NCBI GenBank assembly: GCA_009746045.1
Contig: RPFO01000912.1
Location: 1 to 64,000 of the forward strand
DNA: 64,000 bases
Direction: 5' to 3'
From: Mesostigma viride
Lineage: Eukaryota; Streptophyta; Mesostigmatophyceae; Mesostigmatales; Mesostigmataceae
The first letter of the stretch is position 1. Each line of letters starts with the position of its first letter. This document shows positions 41,229 to 50,235 of this stretch, piece by piece. The notes beneath the pieces were generated by a model, which worked only from the letters and a program-made list of their open reading frames with translations, was not told where the DNA came from and ran no database searches. The position numbers and the translations under genes were made by a program.

Positions 41229-42400
41229 ACCGCAGCCCCGGCCGATCTCATCAGATCATCACGAAAAGCAAGGAACCCAGCCCTCTTTTCGATCGCCAGT
41301 AGATTAGCGGAACCCTGGTATTTTTGCCTCGCCAAGCAGTAGTTGCGCGGCCGATCTCTCTAGATCGCCCGCGGTAGCGCTGCCTGCGCCCCGTGCCCGC
41401 CCAGTCATCCAGTACTGGGCGTGTTTGCTGAGGGAGCATTTTTATCGAAGAAATGTGGAAAGTACCTATGCAATTGTTTTTTCTTTGCTGGGTTGTGTCG
41501 CCTGGCAAAGAAGTTCCTGTCCCCCGCATGGGTTTTGGCTGGTGGTGCGACATTGCGACAGCCCCAAAGGATTGCGTCGTTGGCAGCGGCGCATGTTTTC
41601 ATAGCGGCATACGGTCCCCTGCGCAGGGATCGATGCTTTTTCTAGGCATATAAAGTGCTGCGTGGGCTCTTCATGCATCCATTTGTGATGAAGGCGCGTG
41701 CTCACGGTGCAAAAAAACGTGAGCGAAACGCCTGCAAGCCTGGTTCAGGATGCTGCGCTCAAGGATTCAACGGTAGTGTGTTGCAAGGGCCTTGTAGGAT
41801 TCTTTTGTTTCCTTTCATGTGAAACCCCAGAGTACCATCATTTAATAGGCTCTAACTGTGCTGTATTTTTCTACAGTTCCTTTCATTTAGTTGGGCCTGC
41901 CCCCTGACGCAAGCATGTCTCTGGACGGGAAGTTTAGTGTCCCTCCTGTGGTCGCATCGCCTGGCACTGCTGCAAACAAACAGCTTTTTCCTAGATTGCA
42001 GATGGCTGCTGTGGGGGTGAAGGTGCTTTTCAGAGCACTTGCTGCTTTTTGCGGGGATGTATATAGACTCGAGACTGCCAGGGAAGCAGTCGTCGTTTTA
42101 AAACAGACCCATACCTCCAGTTGTGGCCTTGACATTTGACTAACTTGGCTCCTCTGTAATTTTAGGTACTCCAGTCACTATGGTATCACATGACTTGATT
42201 ATTCTATTAATATTATTATTATTATTTAATCTTCACACATCAATAAATAAATTTTTCCCACATAGCAAATTATGAAAAAAAATCATACTAATGACGAAGA
42301 TTTCGCCGCACTCGAGGTAGCGAAAGAAAAATTATAAACACTGGCAAGGATCGAGCAGCCACATAAGAATGGTTGTCTGCATAATGGTTGTCTCCTTGAT
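41229..42400. other. Host spacer, no gene recognised
   Basis: Downstream flank of the winged-helix gene. Small frames at 41421-41653 and 41698-42139 show no motif. 42209-42232 is a TTATTATTA microsatellite. Confidence 0.4.
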
Positions 42401-42419
42401 AAGAAAACTATGAACATGC

Positions 42420-43140
42420 AAAGGGCACCAACTTTCCAGATGTTCGGTTGCTCCCAGCCCCGACTCCAGGTCTCCAGCATGCACATTGACTCCAGGTCTC
42501 CAGCATGCACATCGTTCTCTGCTCCCTCGTCATGCGCTATGACGGCGAGATCTGGGCTCATTCCATTTCCACAGCCACCTTCCGCTCGGTCCTTAAGGAG
42601 GCCCTCGAGCAGCACGTGACTCCCCTCGCTGCAGATGTGGCAGTGCTCAATGGGCAGCACGCGCTGGCTGCTGAGCTCCCTCACCTTCATTTCCGCCACC
42701 GCCACCGCCACCGCCACCACCACCTCCACGCTCCTCGCCTCGACCTCAACCGCCACCACCGCATCCACCGTCGCTATCATCGTCCAGCTCCTCGACATCC
42801 ACCAGCGCCTCCACGACAACGCCATCGCAATTGAGTGCCTGCAAAACACCGCAGGCCTCACCGCGCCCAGGCGGTGAAGGACATAATTTCCGCCTGGCCA
42901 GCACCTGCTGTCCCAGCCGATGCATGATGCTCGTCCCACCCAGACATGGCCGGGCGGACATGCTGAAGCAGCACACCACCTCCACCGCCTCCACCATTGC
43001 GGCGCAGCTCAAGCAACAAACGCTCGACCTCCGCGAGGAGGCGGCGACCTCACCCAGCGCAGCCACAATATGTCATCGTCAAGTGCTGCTCACTTCGACC
43101 AGCCGGCAGGTGAGGACTCAGAGTCTCTTACCATAGCGTT
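42420..43140 (+). pseudogene. ORF1 fragment of an ORF1-only retroposon
   Basis: Translated pieces in several frames match the 48401-49747 protein: a segment with RYDGEIWAHSIS, EALEQHVTPLAAD, and later the helical region before the RNA-binding domain. Truncated at both ends and frameshifted. It is followed at 43150-43300 by a plus-oriented copy of the family's 5' region (GAATTTGGGG-type sequence inverted at 46500, AAGACGCACTCGCCAGTATAA). Confidence 0.6.
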
Positions 43141-43149
43141 GCATGGTGG

Positions 43150-43310
43150 AATTAGGCTGACGGCGGTATGGCTGACAGCGGAGTACGTCCAGATCTTTTG
43201 CATCTGAGCCCCAAATTCGGTCAGACCACTTGCATTTGATGCGCCTTTTTAAGACGCACTCGCCAGTATAATTGGTTACGGCTGAAACGCAGTATCGACT
43301 CCAAAAGCAG
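43150..43310 (+). promoter_or_regulatory. 5' region (probable promoter) of ORF1-only retroposon
   Basis: Shares with 48340-48400 and, inverted, with 46420-46580 the core TAAGACGCAC followed by TGC/CGCC and a TATA sequence (GTATAA or GATATAAT) about 20-25 nt downstream. Position just before ORF1 in the other copies suggests an element-borne promoter. Confidence 0.45.
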
Positions 43311-43679
43311 CACGTGACAAGCAGCTATGACGACTCCAAAAGCAAAACGAGGTTTGGTTGAAAAGGAGCTTTCCGGATTAGCATGCCGGGCGTGGGGGCA
43401 GCTAAGTCTTCGCGGCCACCATCGCTGGTGGAGCAAACGTTACCACGCCCTGGCAGCCCTGGATTATCAAGTGCGACCTGTTCAAGGTCGTCAATGATAT
43501 TCCAGTACCGATCCTGACCTAGCTACAGCGCGGCCGAGAGCCCGGCCCAGCGAGACGTGGACGCTGATTGATCATGCAGGAGCTGGAGAAACGGCGCGCG
43601 ACGGCATGCAACCGGTCACCAACATCTCGATGCTGCGCGCAAGGCACTTGATATTGACCCTTTGCACATTAATTAGCCA

Positions 43680-43800
43680 TTCATGATGCAGACGATATTT
43701 GTTTAAACTTTTGTGTAATTATTTTTCTAATGAGATTAGCATAGTACTCCGTGGCATGCCTTTGCGCATGACACGCAAGTACTTACTTACTTACTTACTA
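43680..43800. repeat. 110-bp repeat with (ACTT)n tail
   Basis: Begins GATGCAGACGATATTTGT and ends ACACGCAAGTACTTACTTAC. A near-identical copy lies at 51182-51300. Simple-repeat tail suggests a truncated retroposon family. Confidence 0.6.
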
Positions 43801-44514
43801 GCCATTCATAAGGATTTACAAGTACGCTGATTTACCATTAAAATTAAATTAAATTAAATTATAACATGCCTCCGTGGGGAGGTCATGTAGCACATATTTC
43901 ATGATGGATGGGGTGGAGGAAGCCGCGTGATCGAACTATCCTAACTCTATCTAGAAAATCCGAACTACACTACTCATCAAAACGCCTCCTCCGCTTGGGG
44001 GGAGGTGGCTTGCCCACAGGGTCGGGCGTGTGCGCCTTGACAATCTTCTTCCACCGCGTCTTGTCCTGCATGGCAGTCCAAAGACGGGAGAGAGAGTGGA
44101 TTAATTAATTAATTAATTAAACTCGTGCTCCCGTTGGGGAGTCACGGAGCACCGAAGTGCTTTTAATCCCTGTGTGTGCACTACAGGAGAAAGGGCAGAG
44201 ACCCCCAGTCTCCTTCATGCCAAAGGCATGCCACAGCTGCAATCGGGCGCGGCTAGCTAAAAGGACAGGCTAACGATCCGGCAAACTGTGGGTGCAATAA
44301 GACCCATGTGAGCATATCATAGCAAGGAGCGTGGGCAAGTAATCTGAACATAGCCAGGGCGTAGCATGGCTGTACTAGGACTAGGCTATGGCTGGTTGTG
44401 TACCGTGCGTTGGCGGCACGTGACTAGGTGTGTTGGCACAGCTAGGCAACATTCTAGGCATGGCTGCCTTAGCGGCAGTGACGCCAATGGTTACAAGCTA
44501 GGGCTATTGCTATT

Positions 44515-46407
44515 CTAGCCCGCTGGGGGCGTCCACATCTTGTGGTTGATCATCAGGTCCCCGCCCCTCCAGTACACCTTGGGCTTCTGGGGGTCCTGCT
44601 TATGGCGGAGGTATTCCGGCCACAGGTCGCGTCGCTGCTGTTGCTGAGCGGGGGTGAGGTCGTCATCCAGCGTCCAGGTGAGGTCGTGCAACCGCTTGCG
44701 ACGAGAGAGGAACCGCTGCTTATCCTCAGGGGAGGAGAAGGTGAGTAGGACTGGTGGGGGAGCCGCCTTGTCCCGTGAGTGGGGAAGGCGGTGGCACCCA
44801 CGCAGTTCTACCTCACCTACCAGGCCCATGAGGGTAAGAAGCTGGTTCTTGAGCTCGTCAGCAAGAGAGGTTGACGTCTCACCTGGCTTCTGGGGGAAGC
44901 GACGTAGCACCACTCGGCACTCGCGGCGAGCGGCCGGGCCCACTTCAAATGTTCCGAAAAGTGTGACACTTTTGGTCGTTTTTTTGACTTTTTCGACGAT
45001 CGTCACTCTGCAGAGTGATTCGTCGTGCGAAATCGTGCGAAATTGTGCGAAATTTGCTGAAATCGTGTGAAATTTGCTGAAATCGTGCGAATTTGTGCGA
45101 AATTTGCTGAAATTGTGCGAAATTTCATGTGAAAAATGTCGACGGTAAAAAATTTTGATGTGCACAACGTGTGTGAATTCATGCGAAATTTTGTCAAACG
45201 TCACTCCCCAAAACGACCCTTGGTTGAAATCCATGCGAAATTGTGCGAAATCATGCAAAATTGTGCGAAATCGTGCGAAATCGTGCGAAAATGTGTGAAA
45301 ATTTTGCGAAAATCACGCGAAAATCACGCGAACTCGTGCGAAATTTTATTTTTTTTTTGCGAAAAACGACCAAAAGTGTCACACACTTGGCTTGGACGGC
45401 GGAACATTTGAAGTGGGCCCGGCCGAGCGCGGTCGGTGACCTCCCGTTGCTGGGCCTGGCGGTGGTCCTCCAGCTCCTGGAGCTTTGTGGCGATGGCGTC
45501 GGTGGTGGAGGCGGTCGCTGACCGCAGCAGGTCCGCGTAGGAGAGCGGCGGGAGGTCGCCAGCATCCTGCCGGGGTGGCTGGGATGCAATGGTGGGCCGT
45601 CTTCTCCGCTATCTTGGGGACGGTCCTGTGTGGCCAGGGCCTCGGTGTGGGCGGTGATGGCCTCAAGCTTCTTCAGGAGCACGCCACACTTGCCCTCCAC
45701 CTGGTTAAGGCGAGAGACAAGTGCCGCATGCGTTTCCGAAGCTTGTGCCGCGGTGTGCAGCGTCGTGAACTGGGGCTGGAGCTTGTGGACGACCTTGGTT
45801 TCCACGTTGGAGACCCGGGCCTCGACCGTGTTGAGCGTGGTGTTCAGCGATGTCAGCTGCTCGGCCAGCGGCCAGGTCACGTGCTCCTCCAGCACTGCGC
45901 GGATGTCATCCTTGCAGAGGGAGGAAGCCGAGGGGGCTGCCGCGGCTGTGCGGGGGCTGGGGTGCGGAGCGTGCGGGTGATGTCGATGAGGCGGAGCTGG
46001 AAATGGCTGGTCAAGATAGCCAGGCGTTGTTGTGCTTCGTTCATAGCATAGAGCCAGGACATGTCTCCATCGTAGTCAATAGCCCCCTTCACGAAGAGCT
46101 TCCGCTCCTGTTCGAGGAACTGGAGAACCTCAATGCATTCCTGCGGCGACAATTCTTGCCACCCGGTGAGGGAGAATCCTCGGTCGCCGGGGAGGAACTG
46201 GCGCCATTTGCGAGCGTGGCAGGGTTTCTTGGGCTCAGGCGAGGCGCTGGGAGATGGGGCTGCTGGCGGTGGGTTGGCAGGCCCAGACGGCTGGTTGGCG
46301 GGTAAGCCTGGCGGCGGAACAATGGCGAGGGCGAGAGGGTTGGGCTGGGCGCTGGGAAGCTGTGCCAGCTCCTTTTCCAGCCCTCGTTTTGCTTTGGTAG
46401 TCGTCAT
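44515..46407 (-). pseudogene. Decayed ORF1 (RNA-binding, coiled-coil) of the retroposon
   Basis: N-terminal part (45877-46407: Pro-rich, then helical), central coiled coil (45660-45895: NTTLNTVEARVSNVETKVV) and C-terminal RRM-like part (44515-44930: PVLLTFSSPEDKQRFLSRRKRL, LDDDLTPAQQQQRRDLWPEYL, VYWRGGDLMINHK). Two frameshifts (near 45930 and 45580) and the MITE at 44932-45424 break the frame. It matches the intact protein at 48401-49747 domain by domain. Confidence 0.75.
44932..45424. mobile_element. 493-bp MITE nested in ORF1
   Basis: Perfect 25-bp terminal inverted repeats (44932-44956 and 45400-45424; outer bases GGCCGGGCCCACTTCAAATG) flanked by GAGC (44928-44931, 45425-45428). The inner parts also mirror each other (GTGTGACACTTTTGGTCG). 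The core is degenerate tandem decamers of the type AATTGTGCGA. No coding potential. Family not assigned; a 4-bp TSD is only provisional. Confidence 0.75.
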
Positions 46408-46799
46408 AGCTGGTCACGTGCGTAACTTTGTCTATACTGCGTGGCAGCCGTAACCGTTTATACTGGCAAGTGCGTCTTAGAAAGGCGCATCGAATGCAAG
46501 TGGTCTGACCGAATTTGGGGCTCAGACGCAAAAGATCTGAACTCCGCCGTCAGCCATACCGCCGTCAGCCATTTGCGTGAACATTCTCGTTTCTACTAGA
46601 GAGTGGATGCGGTGCTCAAACTGGGCTGGGACCACTAGGTCGTCCAGCAACATCTGAACGTAGTTGGTGACAGGTTTCCCTACCCTTAATTTGGGAATGT
46701 CCGCGGGGCCAGGCCAGGTCAGAATGTGCCGCCCTGGCTGGCCAAGCCGCTGGGGGCCGGCCAGACTGGTCAAGGGTGGTGTCGACCTGCTGATTTACC

Positions 46800-47584
46800 A
46801 TGCACTGATACATTTCCCACGGCATCAGTCTTAGGCAAAGGCGCCTAAGCCGGGCCGGGCCCTCGAACAGATAAGGTAGATACGTCCGAGACGGACTAAC
46901 TAGTAGCGGCCAGCCGGGACTGAACACAAGCTTGGCTGGCACAGCCCGGGCGTTTCAAATGCCCCTCACGTACCGGCGTGGCATGCCCCAGCCAGGCTGC
47001 GCGTGCCGGCCGGGCCGCCCTCCGTGGACTTTCCGCGATAGTCTAGGCATGTGCTACCCTCGACGGGGCGCGGGGCAAACGCCCGGCCCAGAGCCCCCTG
47101 GCTGGTTTGTCATACATGCATATGGAGCAAGGCAGATGACGCGTAAAGATAGGTGCATGGCAGACACTGTAATGAAGGACACCAGCCCCGGCATGCAGTC
47201 GCCCGCGCCGGGGGCTGGAGCCGCACGCGTGTGATCTCGCGATTATAATTGGCAGGCATAGATAGAGATTCGAGCCGTTCCGGCCGGTGGCCGCACTGCA
47301 CATGCAACAGGCTGTAACTCGGAACTAAATAGCTATCTATACCCCATCCACAAGACCCCATCGGCTGCCCCATCCCACATTCATTTCCCTGAGTGCTTAT
47401 TATGCTCGTGAAGGTATAACGCATGCAGTTATCAAGGAGACAACCAGCGCAGGCCAGAAATCGGGAGAATCCGGACCATGGTAGCTCTCGAGAGTATATG
47501 TGTAAATTCATCATTTCATCCCTAGCTCAATGGAGCTACCATCAATTAAATGAATCGATAAATTGTAAACACGTAACTACATCA
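46800..47584. other. Host spacer with a dispersed repeat
   Basis: No gene recognised. 47431-47487 is a copy of a dispersed repeat starting ATCAAGGAGACAACCAGCGC and ending GACCATGGTAGCTC; relatives at 19761-19799 (plus) and 36381-36427 (minus). Confidence 0.45.
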
Positions 47585-47999
47585 CGACCTGGCCTGGCCC
47601 CAAGGACATTCCCAAAAAGGTAGGGAAACATGTCACGAAGTACGTACAGATGTTGCTGGATGACCTACTGGTCCCAGCCCAGTTTGAATACCGCATCCAC
47701 TCTCTAGCTCTCCCTTCTTTGGACTGCCATGCAGAACAAGACGCGGTGGAAGAGGATTGTCAACAAGGCTCACACGCCCGACCCTGTGGGCAAACCACCT
47801 CCCCCCAAGCGGAGGAGGCGTTTTGATGAGTAGGGTAGTTAGGATTTTTCTAGACTAGCTAGATTACTAAGATTAGAGAACTAGGTAATAGTTCGATTAC
47901 GCAGCTCCTTCCACCCCACCCATCCATCAAGGAACATGTGCTACATGATCTCCAAACGGAGGCATGTTATAATTTAATAATTGAATTTAATTTAATTTT
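47585..47999 (+). pseudogene. LINE-B 3' end
   Basis: RT C-terminus (TWPGPKDIPKKVGKHVTKY, KPPPPKRRRRFDE with stop near 47829), UTR, stem-loop CTCC-AAAC-GGAG and AATTT tail. 5'-truncated. Confidence 0.65.
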
Positions 48000-48237
48000 A
48001 ATCACGAGCTACCATCACCACGTCACATGTGTCAGTCATTACGTCAGCCAGGCCATTAAATTAAATTAAATTAAATTATAACATGCCTCCGTTGCCCCCC
48101 AAGAGGAGGAGGCGTTTTGATGAGTAGGGTAGTTAGGATTTTTCTAGACTAGATAGATTAGCGTTAGGATAGTCAGATTACGCGGCTGTCTCCCCTCCAC
48201 CACCCATCATGGAATATGTGCTATACATGATTTCCCA

Positions 48238-50192
48238 TGCCTGTGAGATCGGGCACAAAATTCCGGCCACGAGGTAGCCATGGCTGTCGGAGCTCATAAC
48301 TTTCACGTTTGAGCACCGAATTCAGCCGTGAATATCACTATCGCTTCGTCTTTCTAAGACGCACATGCTGATATAATTTTCCGAATCTAAAACGCAATAT
48401 ATGGCGCACAAACGCGCCTCGACGCAACGCAGCCTGGCGGCTGCGCTCGGCAATGAAAATTCTGCAGCTCAGGCTGCAGCTTCGCCTTCAGGTCCGGCAG
48501 GCGGCGATGACACTAGTCGTGCACTGGTGGTCGTCCAGCAACCCCCCGGGCTTAACGCCTCGCCATCTGCATCGCCTGACCCCAAGCGCACCCGCCCAGC
48601 CGACGACACAGGAGGGTCTTCACGCCCAGAACCGAGCTTTCGGCCCCGGCCTTTCAAGGTCGCAGATTACGACTGGGCCACCATTTCTCCGACCGATGCT
48701 CTGCGCTGCATCTTCTTCGGGGATTACGCTTCGCTTTACGACCTGTGCCTCCATTTCCACTCCATCAATCGCCTCCTCGCCCCGGACGGCAGCCGCTGGG
48801 CCAACATCTACGGGCTGTCCGGCTGCGTCCGCCCCCATCTCCAGCACGCCATCCTCAACTCCCTTCTCCAGCGCTCTGACGGCGAGATCTGGGCTCCACC
48901 CCTTTCCGTCCCCACCCTCCGCTCCATCCTCACGGAAGCCTTTCAGCAGCACGTGACCCCCCTTGCTGCCGACATAGCAGCAATCGGCGGCACGCTGACT
49001 GCTGAACTTCCTCACATTTCCACCGCCGCCGCCTCCACCTCCACGGCCATTTCCGCCTCCACTGCCGACATCAAAGCCCAGCTCCTCGACCTCGACCAAC
49101 GCCTTCAAGCCACCGCCAACGCCCTTGAGAGCTTGCATGACACCGCCGGCCTCACCGCCCAGGCGGTGAAGGACATCGCCGCCCAGCCGGCGCCTGCTGG
49201 CTCGGCCGGCGATGCTCCCTCCACCTGGGCGGACTTGCTTAAGCAGCACACCACCTCCACCACCTCCACCATCTCGGCACAACTCAAGCAACAAGCCCTC
49301 GACCTTCGCGAGGAAGCCGACATCGCCCGGCGCAGCCACAATGTCATCGTCAAGCACTTCGACCAGCAGGCAGGTGAGACCTCCACGAGCCTTCTTGAGG
49401 CATTTAAGCGCGCCATTCTTGCCCCCATGTTACTCACTGGTGAGCTGGACATGTCGGCTGTCCGCCTCCCCCGCGCGCGGGGGAAGGCTGGCCCGGCCCC
49501 CGTGCTCCTCACCTTTAAGTACATGGCGGACAAGCTGGCGTTCCTTAAATGCCGCAAGAAGCTCTCGGAGACTCGCTTCACGCTGGACGACGACTTGACC
49601 CTGGCCCAGCAACAACGGCGACGCGAGCTATGGCCGGCCTACCTTCAGCTCCGGCAGAGCGCAAGGGGGAAGCCGGTATACTGGAGGGGGGCGGTCATCC
49701 ACGTTGACCACAAGCCCTGGCAGCCCCCTCCTGCCACCTCAGACTAGGAATATATATACCAGTAGTGTAGATTAGTAAGGCTTAGCCTAGCATGTGGCCC
49801 ACGCGCATGTGCGCCCATAATGGCCCCCATGGATGATGCCTTCAACATTTAGCCATGCTTTGTCTATAATGGGACCCCCATGGATGTTGCATTAAGAACT
49901 TAGCCATGCTATGCCATGCAGAGAGATGCTCTCTGTCGAGAAGCCATGCCCTAGCCCTTGCATAGCCATGATGATCTTCCTCCCCCGTGCCAGGATCCCC
50001 TTAGCTGGGTTGAACCTGAGACAGCATGGTGGTGCCGGTGCCCTTGCGGCACCTAGAGCAAGTGTTGCTTACATTCCCACCCTTGCATGAAGTAGCCTAG
50101 GATGTATTTAAAGCCATATGCCCCTTCTCAGGGATATGTGCTACATTGACTCCCAACGGAGTGATGTTGATAATTAATTAATTAATTAATTA
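48238..50192 (+). mobile_element. ORF1-only retroposon (second, intact copy), 11-bp TSD
   Basis: 1955 bp: a 163-bp 5' region with TAAGACGCAC and GATATAATT, an intact 448-codon ORF1, and a 440-bp 3' UTR ending in stem-loop ACTCC-CAAC-GGAGT and an (AATT)n tail. No second ORF. The TSD and intact ORF suggest a recent insertion. The 3' end differs from the 44101-46597 copy (type-II tail versus LINE-A-like tail), so ORF1 has been combined with two kinds of 3' end. Confidence 0.8.
48401..49747 (+). CDS. Retroposon ORF1 protein, 448 aa, intact
   Basis: Starts ATG just after a TATA-like sequence. Residues 1-85 are disordered, Ala/Pro-rich with a basic patch; 90-185 form a helical domain (ATISPTDALRCIFFGDYASLYDLC); 200-310 are a long Ala/Ser/Thr-rich coiled coil suited to trimerisation; 312-440 resemble the RRM-like plus C-terminal domain of LINE ORF1 proteins (SHNVIVKHF, PVLLTFKYMADKLAFLKCRKKL, LDDDLTLAQQQRRRELWP, VYWRGAVIHVDHK). 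Such proteins bind the element RNA and chaperone target-primed reverse transcription. No zinc knuckle was seen. Its conservation without an RT suggests that ORF1 works in cis while RT is supplied by a LINE. Confidence 0.8.
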   Translation: MAHKRASTQRSLAAALGNENSAAQAAASPSGPAGGDDTSRALVVVQQPPGLNASPSASPDPKRTRPADDTGGSSRPEPSFRPRPFKVADYDWATISPTDALRCIFFGDYASLYDLCLHFHSINRLLAPDGSRWANIYGLSGCVRPHLQHAILNSLLQRSDGEIWAPPLSVPTLRSILTEAFQQHVTPLAADIAAIGGTLTAELPHISTAAASTSTAISASTADIKAQLLDLDQRLQATANALESLHDTAGLTAQAVKDIAAQPAPAGSAGDAPSTWADLLKQHTTSTTSTISAQLKQQALDLREEADIARRSHNVIVKHFDQQAGETSTSLLEAFKRAILAPMLLTGELDMSAVRLPRARGKAGPAPVLLTFKYMADKLAFLKCRKKLSETRFTLDDDLTLAQQQRRRELWPAYLQLRQSARGKPVYWRGAVIHVDHKPWQPPPATSD

Positions 50193-50235
50193 ATGATTTC
50201 CCAACGGAGGCATGTTATAATTTAATTTAATTTTT

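Larger units (their letters stand above)
44101..46597 (-). mobile_element. ORF1-only retroposon (first copy), with 10-bp TSD
   Basis: 2497 bp inserted in a LINE-B. It has, in its own orientation, a 5' region with promoter-like motif, a decayed ORF1 (46407 to 44515), a 3' UTR with the LINE-A type stem-loop (CTCC...GGAG near 44125-44150), and a TTAA tail at 44101-44120. There is no reverse-transcriptase ORF, although both ends are present, so it is non-autonomous by structure and not only by truncation. Confidence 0.75.
43842..46795 (-). mobile_element. LINE-B copy split by a 2.5-kb retroposon
   Basis: The 3' part (43842-44100: AAATT tail, UTR, PPPKRRRRFDE, RWKKIVKAH) and the next part (46598-46795: LDDLVVPAQFEHRIHSL, GRHILTWPGP, GLAGPQRL) join exactly if 44101-46597 is removed together with one copy of the duplication AGAGAGTGGA (44091-44100, 46598-46607). 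Truncated at 5' and non-functional. Confidence 0.8.
48055..50235 (+). mobile_element. LINE-B 3' end split by an intact ORF1-only retroposon
   Basis: A minus-oriented LINE-B tail (48055-48094) abuts a plus-oriented LINE-B end (48095-48237, resumed 50193-50235). The latter's 3' UTR is interrupted right before its stem-loop by the 48238-50192 element, with duplication ATGATTTCCCA at 48227-48237 and 50193-50203. Confidence 0.75.

Noticed and set aside
45003-45355. Protein-like repeat (FAQFRTISHDF) in the MITE core
   Set aside because: It is a translation of degenerate decamer DNA repeats inside a MITE.
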